Notes: generated from the letters alone by a model not told the origin. A DNA stretch of 64,000 nt from Carboxylicivirga mesophila (GCF_018271975.1 NZ_JAGUCN010000002.1:124001-188000), one strand, 5' to 3'. Counted from the first letter of the stretch, positions 19,335-30,208 are shown. Made by a program: numbers and translations.

Positions 19335-21131
19335 ATGCCATTTGTAATGCGAAACTTACTAGTATTTGCTTTATTATTGCTGAGCCCCGTGCTTTGGGCT
19401 CAGCAACCTAATATTATTATCATAGTAGCCGATGATTTAGGCAATGCCGACGTTGGCTATCATCAGCATAGTAACGAGATACCAACACCTGCCATTGATG
19501 CATTGGCCAAAAGTGGGGTTTACTTCACAAGTGGCTATGTGACTGCACCTGTTTGTGGACCATCCAGGGCCGGACTGCTCACCGGGCGATATCAGCAAAC
19601 CTTTGGTTTTGATGATAACCCTGGCCCGTTCAGAGCTGCACCTAATGTATTGGCGGGTATTCCGCCAGAGATAAAGATTATTCCCGAATACCTGAAACCG
19701 GAAGGTTATCGAACGGCTTGTATTGGTAAATGGCATGTTGGTCATGAGGCCGATGCCTACTTTCCTACCAACCGCGGATTCGATTATTTTTATGGTTTCC
19801 TGGGCGGTGCCGCAAGTTATTACCCCGGTGATAATGAAAGTAGAACCTTATTCAGGAATACCAAGCCGGTGAGTTCTGAAAAGCGTTATATTACAGATGC
19901 TTTTGGACAAGAGGCTGCTCAGTTTGTTAGTCAGGAGGGCCAGGAGCCATTCTTTTTATACCTGGCTTTTAATGCGGTTCACGGGCCGCTGCAGGAGCCC
20001 CCGGCACATTATCAGGAACCATTTAAAAATATCAATCATTCCAAACGGCGGACTCTATGTGCCATGCAGTATGCTATGGATGCCAATGTGGGAAAAGTAT
20101 TGGATGCATTGGAAAAATCTGGTAAGCGTGAAAACACGCTCATCTTTTTTGTGAGTGATAATGGTGGTAAAATAAAGGGTAATTACTCGTATAACATGCC
20201 ATACCGCGGAGAAAAAGGCACCTTGTTTGAAGGAGGCATTCGTTTACCGTTTTGTATGTCGTGGCCAGCTCAGATAGAAGGAAACAAGGTGTTTGATGAG
20301 GCAGTGAGTACACTGGATTTTTTACCAACCATCCTCAATGCCGTGTCACTGAAGAAAGACAAAGCTATGGCTGGGCATGATTTATTGCCTTACATCAACA
20401 CTGAAAAAGGAGGGAGTGTACATGATTTAATGTACTGGCGTATCAACCATCGATGGGCCATTAGAAACAGCGAGTGGAAGCTGGTTAAAAACGAGGTGAA
20501 AGGCCGCCCGATGTTATTCAATATAGCCAATGATAAAACAGAATCCACAGACTTATATGAAAAGCATCCAGAAGTGGTAAAAGAGCTTCAGGAGCAGTAC
20601 ACTAAATGGTCAGATGCAGCCGGACCAAAACAATGGGGTTGGAGCCCTGCGGTTGGTAAATATGTTCGTCATCCACATGAGGATTTTGAAAGTATTAATG
20701 CTGAGCAATTTTTGCCATGGAAGAATATGGGACAGCCTATTTTTGCAAGCAATCCACAGAAGGATGCTGTAAATGGTTCAGATAACTGTCTTATGCTTCA
20801 GCCAGAAGCAAAGGCGGGCAATCAGAAAATGGCTGTCATTATGAAAACATCTGCTTTTCAGCGCCGGCAGCGTTACCTGAATTTAAATGTTAAAATAGAA
20901 GAACCATGCGAAGTGCTTGTTGAGATAAAAGGGAATAAAGGCCAAGCAGTGAGGTTTAAGCCAGTAAATGAAGCAAAAGCAGATGAAGGCTGGCAAAAGC
21001 TGGAATTCGATTGCCAGGCTTTTAAGGGAGCTGTCGGGCAGATAGCTTTTATCTTTCAATCAACCAGTGGAATGAATAGACAGCCCGTTTATCTGGATGA
21101 CATTAGCTTTAGTTCCGTCCATAAGAAATAA
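19335..21131 (+). CDS. S1-family sulfatase with C-terminal jelly-roll module (family B)
   Basis: The signal peptide ends near VLWAQ (residue 23). The metal pair is VADDLG (33-34). The formylglycine motif CGPSR has Cys74, followed by AGLLTGRYQQTFG. The substrate-side stretch KIIPEYLKPEGY and VSDNGGKIKG are present. The sulfatase core ends near residue 440. A beta-rich region (about 448-598) starting HEDFESINAEQF resembles the modules on the 682 and 34591 sulfatases but is not followed by a T9SS tag, so the destination is probably the periplasm. Family B also includes 27189 and 32164. The ATG at 19347 is an alternative start that gives a tidier signal peptide. Confidence 0.92.
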   Translation: MPFVMRNLLVFALLLLSPVLWAQQPNIIIIVADDLGNADVGYHQHSNEIPTPAIDALAKSGVYFTSGYVTAPVCGPSRAGLLTGRYQQTFGFDDNPGPFRAAPNVLAGIPPEIKIIPEYLKPEGYRTACIGKWHVGHEADAYFPTNRGFDYFYGFLGGAASYYPGDNESRTLFRNTKPVSSEKRYITDAFGQEAAQFVSQEGQEPFFLYLAFNAVHGPLQEPPAHYQEPFKNINHSKRRTLCAMQYAMDANVGKVLDALEKSGKRENTLIFFVSDNGGKIKGNYSYNMPYRGEKGTLFEGGIRLPFCMSWPAQIEGNKVFDEAVSTLDFLPTILNAVSLKKDKAMAGHDLLPYINTEKGGSVHDLMYWRINHRWAIRNSEWKLVKNEVKGRPMLFNIANDKTESTDLYEKHPEVVKELQEQYTKWSDAAGPKQWGWSPAVGKYVRHPHEDFESINAEQFLPWKNMGQPIFASNPQKDAVNGSDNCLMLQPEAKAGNQKMAVIMKTSAFQRRQRYLNLNVKIEEPCEVLVEIKGNKGQAVRFKPVNEAKADEGWQKLEFDCQAFKGAVGQIAFIFQSTSGMNRQPVYLDDISFSSVHKK

Positions 21132-21161
21132 GCTAATGCGTATATGATTCTTCATATGAAT

Positions 21162-21182
21162 TGTTAATTTTATTCGTTAACA
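21162..21182. promoter_or_regulatory. Dyad upstream of the tandem regulators
   Basis: TGTTAA (21162-21167) and TTAACA (21177-21182) form an inverted repeat with a 9-bp spacer, 16 bp before the ATG of the first regulator. This could be a binding site for autoregulation, but short AT-rich dyads also arise by chance. No recognisable terminator separates this gene from the sulfatase upstream. Confidence 0.25.
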
Positions 21183-21197
21183 AAAACAGGAATTACG

Positions 21198-24059
21198 ATG
21201 GTATATAAGGCAATTTTAGTAACATGTTTATTGGTATTAAACGGTTTTACAAGTGCCTTATGTGCCATTGATTTTTCTTTGCCACAGGTCACCACATTCT
21301 ATAAGCATCAGTATCAAGCCAGTAATCGCAACTGGTGTATTGATCATGGCAATGATGGATATGTTTACATAGGAAATGATCAGGGCTTGTTAAGTTTCGA
21401 CGGCGTACAGTGGACACTCAATGAATTACCTGCTCATTCAAGAGTGCGGTCCATATGTGTAGCTTCCGATGGTTTAATATACACCGGTTCTTCCGAAGAG
21501 ATTGGATTTTGGCAACGTAATGCTCAGGGTCAGTTGTATTACACCTCCATCAATAATAAACTGCTGAATGTCACTTTTCATAACCAGGAAATCTGGCGCA
21601 TTTACGAAGATACAGAGCACAACATCGTCTTCCAGGGCTTCAGTATGACGCTTAAGTTTGACGGCGAACAGGTGCAAAAAGTCGAGGTGAATAATCCACC
21701 AACTTTGCTTGAGAAGCACGATAAGCGACTATGGGGTAATACCAGAAGAGGCGAATTACTTGAGCTTACACCCTACGGCTATCAAAAAGTGTTACAGTCA
21801 GATTTACTCAGGCAGAGACGTTTAAAAGCGGTTGTACCCTATAAAGATGGAGCTGCTTTACTGCTGACCAAAAGTAAAGGTGTGTTTGTGTGGAATGGCG
21901 ATGCACTGCAAAGCTGGCAGGTACCTGCCAATGAGCAGCTCGTCAACGAAGATATTAATTGTGCCGTTTTCCATGATGGATATTATTATGTTGGCACCAT
22001 TCACTCGGGACTTTTGATAATAAATTCCGAGGGGGAAATAGTATACAAAGTAAATACCCACAACTATCTGCAGGATAATACCATTCTATCCCTGAAGTTT
22101 GATGCTCATAACAGGCTATGGTTTACCATGAGTGTGGGAATTGGTTATCTCGAATTAGATGCACCGCTTAAACTGCTGGTTGATTCTGAAAAGCGTATAG
22201 GGGCTGTTCATTCTGTAGCCTATCATCAGGAAAGACTGTATCTGGCTACAAATAAAGGTGTTTGGTACAAGTCATTTATGCCCGGAGAACAGCTCTTGTC
22301 TTTTGATGGATTTAAGCAGTTAGCAGAACTGCAGGGATTAGCCTGGGTGGTTCAGGTGATGGATGATCAGCTGCTTTGCAGTCATAACAAAGGAACTTTT
22401 CTTATTGATAATAATGAGGTGCACAAGATAACGGCTTATGCAGGGGGAAGAAGTTTTCAAAAGATTAAAGTCAAAGGAAAAGAATACTTGCTGCAGAATA
22501 CTTATTCAGATCTTGTGGTGCTTGAGAAAGGCCCTGATGGGCGGTGGCAATTCAAAAGTACCGTAGAAGGTTTTTCAGAACCGACTATGTCGCTGGCGGT
22601 CGATCATAAAAACCAAATATGGTTGCAACACGATCGAAAGAGTGAGCTTTATAATATACGTTTGCAACATAACCTAAGAGATGCCTATAGCTATAACGTA
22701 TACACAGCCAGGCATGGATTACCAAAGGACATGCAAAGTGAGGTGTATGAGTTTAATAAGCGAATCATTATCACCAGTTCGGAGGGTGTATACACCTATG
22801 ATGGGCTAAAAGACTCAATTGTTTATTACCAGGAATTGAACCAGCGCTTAGGTGCATTTAAGAGCGCGCACAAAATTATTAAACAAAATCAGGACGCTTA
22901 CTGGTTGATTAATAATAATAGCCTGGCATTGTTCCGCACAAAAGATGGTAGTATATCCAAAGTATTGCAGTATAAATTTGTTGAGCCGCACCTTGGATTG
23001 GTTGAAAATTTCGAGAATATCATCACCATTGACTCCCTGGCATCATTTATTTGTATGGAAAATGGGTTGGGTATTTACTATCACAATGACCTTTTGCAGA
23101 ATAGTGAGCAAAACGTGTATGGTGCAAATGTACGATTGTCATATCAAGCAGGAGGTAAGGAAGTATCGTTAGTGAATCCTTCGAGCAACACCATCACTCT
23201 TCCAAATGCGAATCAGGATTTTAAGGTGAGTGTGGCTACGCTTGCTTCACCCGGAAGACAAATGGAATATCATCTGGATGTTATTACCGGCGCAGACAGT
23301 ATTTCTTACCAGGGTGGTGAGCCAGAGTTTAATTTAGGCCGTTTGCCCCAAAACATGAGCTATATTCGTATACTCGCCTATGATCAATGGGGTAAAGCAA
23401 CAGAAGAGAAACTTATTAACATAGTGGTACTAAAGCCCTGGTATCTCAAAACAGGCGTTATTATTATATGGTGCCTGATTGCTTTAAGTCTGCTTTTACT
23501 CCTTCTGCTGCGCTTTAAACGAAATCTTAACAAATATCTGATCCCTGCCAGACAGGAAATAAATACAGTTGATGCAACCGAAGTGGATGAGTTAAAGCAA
23601 TTAAAAACTCAATTAGAAGATGAAGTTATACAACAGAATACCTACATAGCCACCGGCGCATTAAATGCTATTCGTAACAAAGAAGTGCTTGCCACTATTA
23701 AAAAAGAACTAACGGCACAGAAAGAGAAGCTTGGGATACGATATCCGGATAAGTATTATAAGAAGCTGGTTGATTTGATAGAGTCAAACATGCATAATGA
23801 AGACGACTGGGCTATGTTTGAGCAGCATTTTGACAAAGCCAATAATAACTTTATTACCCGACTGAAACAATTGTACCCTCAATTAACCCCGCGAGATTTG
23901 CGCTTATGTGCTTACCTGAAGATGAACTTATCGAGTAAAGAAATTGCTCCGTTCCTGGATATCTCAGAAAGGAGTGTTGAAGTACATCGTTATCGACTAA
24001 GAAAGAAACTGAATTTGCCGGCAGAAAGTAATTTGGCAGAGTTTATGATTAGCTTTTAG
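21198..24059 (+). CDS. One-chain membrane sensor-regulator: propeller sensor, Y_Y_Y-like domain, TM helix, LuxR-type HTH
   Basis: This 953-residue protein appears to sense ligand in the periplasm and bind DNA in the cytoplasm. A signal segment is followed by a two-component-regulator-type propeller (NWCIDHGNDGYVYIGNDQG, LLSFDGVQW). A Y_Y_Y-like domain (about 655-750) comes before one transmembrane helix (about 752-772) with a basic cytoplasmic flank. A coiled coil follows, then the LuxR/GerE HTH (about 893-945): LTPRDLRLCAYLKMNLSSKE, IAPFLDISERSVEVHRYRLR. There is no histidine kinase and no receiver domain. It sits in the middle of PUL 1, 57 bp before a paralogue. It likely controls this locus, inferred from position. 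Confidence 0.88.
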   Translation: MVYKAILVTCLLVLNGFTSALCAIDFSLPQVTTFYKHQYQASNRNWCIDHGNDGYVYIGNDQGLLSFDGVQWTLNELPAHSRVRSICVASDGLIYTGSSEEIGFWQRNAQGQLYYTSINNKLLNVTFHNQEIWRIYEDTEHNIVFQGFSMTLKFDGEQVQKVEVNNPPTLLEKHDKRLWGNTRRGELLELTPYGYQKVLQSDLLRQRRLKAVVPYKDGAALLLTKSKGVFVWNGDALQSWQVPANEQLVNEDINCAVFHDGYYYVGTIHSGLLIINSEGEIVYKVNTHNYLQDNTILSLKFDAHNRLWFTMSVGIGYLELDAPLKLLVDSEKRIGAVHSVAYHQERLYLATNKGVWYKSFMPGEQLLSFDGFKQLAELQGLAWVVQVMDDQLLCSHNKGTFLIDNNEVHKITAYAGGRSFQKIKVKGKEYLLQNTYSDLVVLEKGPDGRWQFKSTVEGFSEPTMSLAVDHKNQIWLQHDRKSELYNIRLQHNLRDAYSYNVYTARHGLPKDMQSEVYEFNKRIIITSSEGVYTYDGLKDSIVYYQELNQRLGAFKSAHKIIKQNQDAYWLINNNSLALFRTKDGSISKVLQYKFVEPHLGLVENFENIITIDSLASFICMENGLGIYYHNDLLQNSEQNVYGANVRLSYQAGGKEVSLVNPSSNTITLPNANQDFKVSVATLASPGRQMEYHLDVITGADSISYQGGEPEFNLGRLPQNMSYIRILAYDQWGKATEEKLINIVVLKPWYLKTGVIIIWCLIALSLLLLLLLRFKRNLNKYLIPARQEINTVDATEVDELKQLKTQLEDEVIQQNTYIATGALNAIRNKEVLATIKKELTAQKEKLGIRYPDKYYKKLVDLIESNMHNEDDWAMFEQHFDKANNNFITRLKQLYPQLTPRDLRLCAYLKMNLSSKEIAPFLDISERSVEVHRYRLRKKLNLPAESNLAEFMISF

Positions 24060-24116
24060 GTAGTATGAGGTATTTCTAGCTCTTGTTTTTGTATATTGCT
24101 TTTTTGCGGGAATAAT

Positions 24117-27005
24117 ATGATGATTTGTAAACAATTCTTTCGGTCAGTTGCGATTATAGGCAGTCTTCTTAGTATTAATTATAGTGCCCTTCAAGCAGGC
24201 AATAAGATTAATAATATACTGAAAGATACATATGGCGGGTTTAGTAAAAACTGGTCTGTTGATTTCGATGAAAGAGGAATTGTTTATGTCGGTAACGAAG
24301 CCGGGCTGCTGCAATTCGATGGCAATGCCTGGGAGTTGTATAAAACACCTGGTCAGGGTAGTGTTCGTTCAGTTTTAGTTAGTGGTGCGCGTATTTACAC
24401 CGGCTCTTTTGAGGAGTTTGGTTACTGGGAGGCCAATGCCTGGGGTAATCTGAAATATACCTCTTTATCAGATACACTGGCACGGGATGTTCTGCATAAT
24501 GATATGATTTGGAAGATTGTTCATACACAAAATGATGAGGTTATTTTTCAGGCATTCAATACGCTGTATATCTATAAAAACGATACCGTTACGGTTCGTG
24601 AGATTGGAAGTGGTATCATCTTTTTGAACAATGTTCGCAATAGGATTGTGACTCAAAAAACACGCGGAAGTATTATCGAATTTAGCAACAACGAGTTTGC
24701 CGAAGTTGAAGGAAGCGACGTGCTGAATCGTGCTTACACAAGAGTATTTCTTCCTTTTGGAAATGAACAGTTCTTGTTAGGATCGGCCAAAAAAGGACTT
24801 TACATTTGGGATGGTAAAAACCAGGTAACGGAATGGGAATGTGAAGCTCAGCAACAAATAAAGAATTATAATATCAATGCCGGCGCGTTTGATGGGAACT
24901 TTTATTACATCGGCACTCTGGATAAGGGCATATTTAAAATTAACAAACAAGGACAGGTAGTTGATCTCCTCAATGTGAGCAATGGACTTGAAAGTAATAC
25001 AATACACCACCTAAAGTGCGATAGACAACAACGTTTGTGGGTGGCTTTGAATAAGGGTGTTGCGTGCGTAGAGTTTAATCGTCCGGTTTATTATATTACT
25101 AATGAAGCAGCCAACTGGGGCGTGGTGCATGCAGCTGCCATCTATCAAAATAAACTCTTTGTTGGCACCAACCAGGGTGTTTATTATCATCCCATTAATG
25201 GTGTTTCATTAAGTGAGTTAAATTCAGCTGATTTTAAAGTTATTGAAGAGTTGAAGGGGCAGGTTTGGACGCTTCATAATCAAGGGGATGTATTGCTGTG
25301 TGGGCATAATCTGGGTACTTTTCAAATCAAAGGTGATGCTGTGGAACAAATTGCTGATATCGGTGGCGGTCAAAACTTTGTATCAATTAGCCTTGAAGGA
25401 AAAGACTATCTCCTGCAGAATTCTTATACCTCACTGGCTCTGTTTGGCCAGCAAAAAAATGGTTTTACCTTGAAGAGTATTCTAAAAGGATTCTTTGAGC
25501 CAACGCGCAGTATGTCAATTGATCATCACAATAATATTTGGGTTTCGCATACCAGGCGCAACGAGGTGTTTAAAGTTAGTGTCCCTAATATAGATGAACC
25601 ACTAAAAAAAGAGCGATATGGACTCGAAAAGGGTTTACCACAGAATGCTGGCAGCAAGGTGTCAAAGCTGGATGGCCGAATCATTTTTACAACCAGGGAT
25701 GGACTGTTCACCTATGATGAACTGCGCGATACCGTTGTACGCTATAAGCGCATAGAAGCGCAGCTTGGTGAGTATGCTTTTGCCAACGCAGTCAGGCAAG
25801 GAGGATTTCAATCCTACTGGTTTGCATTACCTCCCAAAGTGGCACTTTTCAATATTAATAGCGGCATTGTAAAAAAGGAATTTGAGTTTGCTTTTAACGA
25901 TCCGCATAACTCGCTTGATGAGAAATACCCGGTAATAGTAGCTTTAAATGATACTACCACGGCTTTTGGCCTTGAAAACGGACTGGCTCTTATTTATAAC
26001 TCAGCTTTTGAGCAGGAACAAACTCTGGCTGATACCATTTATATTAAAAATGCAGCCTATCGCCTGAATGATAACATGCACAAATTATCACTGGATAGGC
26101 ATGATACTGTTGCACTAGTGCCATATGCCAATAGTCGAATGATATTTGAATATATGTCGGTGGGCTCGGTCAATCACAAATCAAGCTATTGGTATAAATT
26201 AGACGGCTATCATAAGAATTGGATAAAAGGGAATCCTCAAAATAAAATTAATTTCACGAAGCTGCCATGGGGCAAATATACACTCATGGTAAAAGGAGAA
26301 GGGGAGTTCGGACAACAATTGCATCCTGTGCAATATACATTTGAAATTGAAGAGCCCTACTTCGCCAAAACCTGGTTTATTATCTGTGTGTCTATTCTGG
26401 CTCTTATAATATTGGTGGGCATCTCAATACTCATTAATAGGTTTTTAAAGCGCTACCATAATAAGTTGATAGAGGACGAGAAGCAAGCATGGAATGAGCA
26501 GCACAAAGAAGAACAGTTGCGCAACGAAGAAAAAATGATTCGCCTGAAGAATGAGTTGCTTCAAAAAGAAATACAGCACCAGAGTACCGAGCTGGCTAAC
26601 CGCACCATTGCTACCATTAAACGCAAGGAAGTATTAAACGAGGTGAAGCAGGAAATACTTAAACAAAGGGAGCACTTAAAGGTTAGTTATCCCGAGAAGT
26701 ACATGAACCGAATTTTGCGCATGATTGACCACAGCATTGAAGATGAAGATGACTGGAATGTGTTTCGCATGCACTTTGATAAGGCGCACGAGGACTTTTT
26801 TAAGCGGCTCAAAAGTTCCTACGATGATCTAACTCCAAAAGATTTGCGCTTATGTGCCTATCTGAAAATGAACCTTTCAACAAAGGAGATTGCGCCACTT
26901 ATGAATGTTTCGCCACGAAGTGTGGAAGTTCATAGGTATAAAATTCGCCGAAAACTGCACCTGGATCCAAATGAGAACCTGACTGAGTTTATGATCTCAT
27001 TTTAA
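24117..27005 (+). CDS. Second one-chain membrane sensor-regulator with LuxR-type HTH
   Basis: This paralogue of the preceding gene is 962 residues from the chosen ATG. Upstream in-frame codons from a TTG at 24096 give a poor signal sequence, so the ATG pair at 24117 is preferred. The propeller starts NWSVDFDERGIVYVGNEAG and LLQFDGNAW. A triple-Tyr-like domain ends near 745. One TM helix (about 752-774) is followed by a charged coiled coil and the HTH (about 903-955): LTPKDLRLCAYLKMNLSTKE, IAPLMNVSPRSVEVHRYKIR. Kinase and receiver are absent. Two near-identical architectures in tandem suggest that two ligands, or a heterodimer, control PUL 1. This is inference. The 183-bp gap after it holds no clear signal. 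Confidence 0.88.
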   Translation: MMICKQFFRSVAIIGSLLSINYSALQAGNKINNILKDTYGGFSKNWSVDFDERGIVYVGNEAGLLQFDGNAWELYKTPGQGSVRSVLVSGARIYTGSFEEFGYWEANAWGNLKYTSLSDTLARDVLHNDMIWKIVHTQNDEVIFQAFNTLYIYKNDTVTVREIGSGIIFLNNVRNRIVTQKTRGSIIEFSNNEFAEVEGSDVLNRAYTRVFLPFGNEQFLLGSAKKGLYIWDGKNQVTEWECEAQQQIKNYNINAGAFDGNFYYIGTLDKGIFKINKQGQVVDLLNVSNGLESNTIHHLKCDRQQRLWVALNKGVACVEFNRPVYYITNEAANWGVVHAAAIYQNKLFVGTNQGVYYHPINGVSLSELNSADFKVIEELKGQVWTLHNQGDVLLCGHNLGTFQIKGDAVEQIADIGGGQNFVSISLEGKDYLLQNSYTSLALFGQQKNGFTLKSILKGFFEPTRSMSIDHHNNIWVSHTRRNEVFKVSVPNIDEPLKKERYGLEKGLPQNAGSKVSKLDGRIIFTTRDGLFTYDELRDTVVRYKRIEAQLGEYAFANAVRQGGFQSYWFALPPKVALFNINSGIVKKEFEFAFNDPHNSLDEKYPVIVALNDTTTAFGLENGLALIYNSAFEQEQTLADTIYIKNAAYRLNDNMHKLSLDRHDTVALVPYANSRMIFEYMSVGSVNHKSSYWYKLDGYHKNWIKGNPQNKINFTKLPWGKYTLMVKGEGEFGQQLHPVQYTFEIEEPYFAKTWFIICVSILALIILVGISILINRFLKRYHNKLIEDEKQAWNEQHKEEQLRNEEKMIRLKNELLQKEIQHQSTELANRTIATIKRKEVLNEVKQEILKQREHLKVSYPEKYMNRILRMIDHSIEDEDDWNVFRMHFDKAHEDFFKRLKSSYDDLTPKDLRLCAYLKMNLSTKEIAPLMNVSPRSVEVHRYKIRRKLHLDPNENLTEFMISF

Positions 27006-27188
27006 AATACGTAAATGGTTTATTGATCATTCTATTAGTGAATTATGGTGTTTGATGTTAATGTGAGTAGGCATCTGTATAGGTAAAATAAATTGTTTTT
27101 TCAGCTGTTGAAATTGATGTTAAGGTCAATTAATTGAAGTGGCTTGTAGTTGTTGATATTTTCGTTTTGGTTGATAAATTGAAACAAC

Positions 27189-28601
27189 ATGTCAAAACAA
27201 TTGAAATTATTGCAGCTTCTTCTGCTTCTACTGGTTAGTCAAGGTTTTTTAATGCTGTATGCAGCAGCGCCGGAGCAAGCCTCTAAAACACCTAATGTTA
27301 TAATTATCTATGCCGACGATATGGGCTTTGGTGATGTGGGCTACAATGGTTCTGAAAATATTTCAACGCCTAATATTGACAAACTCGCGGGTCAGTCGGT
27401 CATATTTAACCAGGGGTATGTCTCTGCGTCCGTTTGTGCACCTTCGCGTGCCGGACTGCTGACCGGACAATATCAGCAACGCTTCGGATTGGGTGAGAAT
27501 TGCAGTGCTTCGGGCTGGCCGCACTCACCAATTTCGCAGGGTTCGGGTATTCCCGATGACCAGGTGCTGGCCTCTGAATTACTTAAAGAAAAAGGCTACA
27601 CAACAGCCATGGTAGGCAAATGGCATTTGGGCGTGGCAGAGTCGAAGCGCCCCAACCAAAAAGGCTTTGACTACTACTATGGATTTCTTAACGGCTCACA
27701 TTCCTACTACAAATCGGCTCTTGAAATGGGTGACAAGAAAGGCATATGGCCTTTGTTTGATGATAATACACCCGTAACGTTTGATGGATATCTTACTGAG
27801 GTATTTACCGATAAGGCAGTTCAGTTTATTGAAAAAGTCGGAGAGGAGCCTTTCTTTCTTTACTTGGCTTACAATGCAGTACATCATCCATGGGAAGTGC
27901 CTGATAAATATATTGAGCGCCTGCAAGACATTGAGTTGCCTAACCGACGTAAGTTTGCAGCTATGGTGCTGGCTCTTGACGATGGTGTGGGTGAAATAAT
28001 GAAAGCACTCGAAGAGCAGGGGATTGCTGAAAATACTGTCGTTGTATTCATTAGCGATAATGGGTCGCCCAAGGGACAGGCCAAAGGCAGTACGCCCGGC
28101 GATTACATGTCGTCAACCGGAGGACTACGAGGTTGGAAAGGTGATACCTATGAAGGAGGTATAAGGGTGCCCTTTCTGATAAAATGGCCCGGTATATTAC
28201 AACCCGGTACTTACAATAAGCCGGTTATTAACCTGGATATATTACCAACTATAGCGAGTCATTTGGATCTTGGAACGGATAATGATTTCGATGGCGTTAA
28301 CCTGTTACCTTTTCTTACGGGTAAAGAAGATGGCATGCCACACGATATTTTATACTGGCGAAGGGACGATGATTATGCCATACGAAAAGGCGACTGGAAA
28401 CTTTGCTGGAACGACAGAGGGATGAAAGATACCGATGCTGCTGAGCTATTTAATCTGGCCGATGATCCTAGGGAACAACATAATCTGGCTGCTCAGTTTC
28501 CTGAACTGGCCAAAGAACTGCAACGAATTTTTGATGAGTGGGATAGCCAGCTACCAGACTCAAAGTGGTGGGGCGCTCCTAAAAACCGCATACGTAAATA
28601 A
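27189..28601 (+). CDS. S1-family sulfatase (family B)
   Basis: A signal peptide (about 1-27, LYAAAP) is followed by the metal pair in YADDMG (43-44). The formylglycine motif CAPSR has Cys83, followed by AGLLTGQYQQRFG. VSDNGSPKGQAKGS and a GGLRGWKGDTYEGGIRVPF stretch belong to the same family as 19335 and 32164. It has no extra domain and no T9SS tag, so it is probably periplasmic. It starts after the regulator pair and is 10 bp before the next sulfatase. The 183-bp gap before it is AT-rich. I saw no convincing promoter there, only a near-match TATTTTCG to the -7 consensus. Confidence 0.92.
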   Translation: MSKQLKLLQLLLLLLVSQGFLMLYAAAPEQASKTPNVIIIYADDMGFGDVGYNGSENISTPNIDKLAGQSVIFNQGYVSASVCAPSRAGLLTGQYQQRFGLGENCSASGWPHSPISQGSGIPDDQVLASELLKEKGYTTAMVGKWHLGVAESKRPNQKGFDYYYGFLNGSHSYYKSALEMGDKKGIWPLFDDNTPVTFDGYLTEVFTDKAVQFIEKVGEEPFFLYLAYNAVHHPWEVPDKYIERLQDIELPNRRKFAAMVLALDDGVGEIMKALEEQGIAENTVVVFISDNGSPKGQAKGSTPGDYMSSTGGLRGWKGDTYEGGIRVPFLIKWPGILQPGTYNKPVINLDILPTIASHLDLGTDNDFDGVNLLPFLTGKEDGMPHDILYWRRDDDYAIRKGDWKLCWNDRGMKDTDAAELFNLADDPREQHNLAAQFPELAKELQRIFDEWDSQLPDSKWWGAPKNRIRK

Positions 28602-28611
28602 TTAAATAGTT

Positions 28612-30198
28612 ATGAAGAGAAAAAGTCCATTGATGCTACTGATTGCAATCGTTCTGATGGTTGCCTGTCAGCCTGCGCAAAAACAAGAAACAAAAGCTAC
28701 CAAGCCCAATATCGTGTTTATCTTTAGCGATGACCATGCTTACCAGGCCATTAGTGCCTATGGAGGGATGCTTAAGGATTATGCACCTACACCAAATATC
28801 GATCGCATTGCGGCCGATGGTATGCTATTCAACCGCTGCCTGGTCACCAACTCTATTTGTGGTCCATCGCGTGCCGCTATTTTGAGTGGTAAGTATGGTC
28901 ACCTCAATGGTTTTGTATCCAACGAAGGCGGAACCAGATTTGACGGTTCACAAGTCACTTTCCCAAAACTGTTGCAACAGGTTGGTTATAAAACGGGGAT
29001 TGTTGGTAAATGGCATTTGGGCTCTGAACCAACTGGTTTCGATTACTGGGAGGTATTACCGGGGCAAGGGTTTTATTACAATCCTGAATTTCAAACGGCC
29101 GAAGGTAAGCACACCGAAACCGGTTATGTGACTGAAATCATTACCGATAAAGCCATTAATTACATGAAGCAGGCACAGTCTGAAGAAAAACCATTCTTGC
29201 TGATGTTACAACACAAGGCGCCGCATCGTGAGTGGGAACCTGGACCCAATGAATTATCTCTTTACAAGGACGTAACGTTTCCAGAGCCGCCAACCTTGTT
29301 TGATACCTACGAAAACCGAGGGCGTGCAGCTAAAGAGCAGGATATGTCAATTGAGGTGACTATGCGCATGGATCGCGACCTGAAAATGTTCAATGCAGAA
29401 AAGCTGGGTACCACAGCCCGCTTGAATGAAGACCAGGAAAAAGCCTGGGATGAAGTGTATGATCCAATCATCGAATACTATAACAATGCCAAGCTTGAAG
29501 GAGAAGATTTAGTGCGATTCAAGTACCAGCGCTACATGCAGGATTACCTGGCTTGCATTGCCGGTGTGGATAAAAATGTGGGCCGTGTATTGGATTATTT
29601 AAAGGAAGCCGGTCTGGAAGACAACACCATCGTTGTTTACTCTTCCGATCAGGGTTTTTACTTGGGTGAGCACGGTTGGTTCGATAAGCGCTTTATGTAC
29701 GAAGAGTCGTTACGCACACCACTATTGGTCAAATGGCCACATGTTGTTAAGCCGGGTAGTGTTAACGGTGATATCGTTTCTAACCTCGATTTTGCACAAA
29801 CATTCATGGAAATTGCCGGAGTAGAGAATACAACGGATATGCAAGGCCGTAGTTTTGTGCCATTGTTAAAAGGAGAAACACCTGCCGACTGGCGCAAGGT
29901 GCACTACTATCACTACTATGAATACCCAAGCTGGCACATGGTGAAACGTCATTACGGTATTGCCACCGAGCGCTATAAACTAATTCATTTCTATCACGAT
30001 GTGGATGAGTGGGAGATGTATGACCTGCAGGAAGATCCACATGAGATGAATAACATCTATGGGCAGGCAGAGTATGCCGATGTTCAGGCCGATTTGCACA
30101 AACGTCTGGAAGAACTAAGAGTTAAATATCAGGATTCTGATGAATTAACTGATGAGTACCTTCAAAAGTCGCTTAAGCGATTGAGACATATGAAATAA
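28612..30198 (+). CDS. S1-family sulfatase lipoprotein (family A)
   Basis: Lipobox LMVAC gives lipidated Cys19. The metal pair is FSDDHA (40-41) and the formylglycine motif CGPSR has Cys83, followed by [14 protein letters not shown]. The metal site [17 protein letters not shown] and [16 protein letters not shown] are canonical. The closest relative in the window is 17773. Sequence pattern is S1_11-like, which is tentative. Placement at the outer membrane and inside the PUL suggests desulfation of oligosaccharides. A hairpin lies 10 bp after its stop codon, so transcription into the GH43-like gene may be reduced. Confidence 0.93.
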   Translation: MKRKSPLMLLIAIVLMVACQPAQKQETKATKPNIVFIFSDDHAYQAISAYGGMLKDYAPTPNIDRIAADGMLFNRCLVTNSICGPSRAAILSGKYGHLNGFVSNEGGTRFDGSQVTFPKLLQQVGYKTGIVGKWHLGSEPTGFDYWEVLPGQGFYYNPEFQTAEGKHTETGYVTEIITDKAINYMKQAQSEEKPFLLMLQHKAPHREWEPGPNELSLYKDVTFPEPPTLFDTYENRGRAAKEQDMSIEVTMRMDRDLKMFNAEKLGTTARLNEDQEKAWDEVYDPIIEYYNNAKLEGEDLVRFKYQRYMQDYLACIAGVDKNVGRVLDYLKEAGLEDNTIVVYSSDQGFYLGEHGWFDKRFMYEESLRTPLLVKWPHVVKPGSVNGDIVSNLDFAQTFMEIAGVENTTDMQGRSFVPLLKGETPADWRKVHYYHYYEYPSWHMVKRHYGIATERYKLIHFYHDVDEWEMYDLQEDPHEMNNIYGQAEYADVQADLHKRLEELRVKYQDSDELTDEYLQKSLKRLRHMK

Positions 30199-30208
30199 TT
30201 GTTTAATC

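Noticed and set aside
21198-27005. Hybrid two-component systems (HTCS)
   Set aside because: The propeller part is shared, but there is no histidine kinase, no receiver and no AraC-type HTH.
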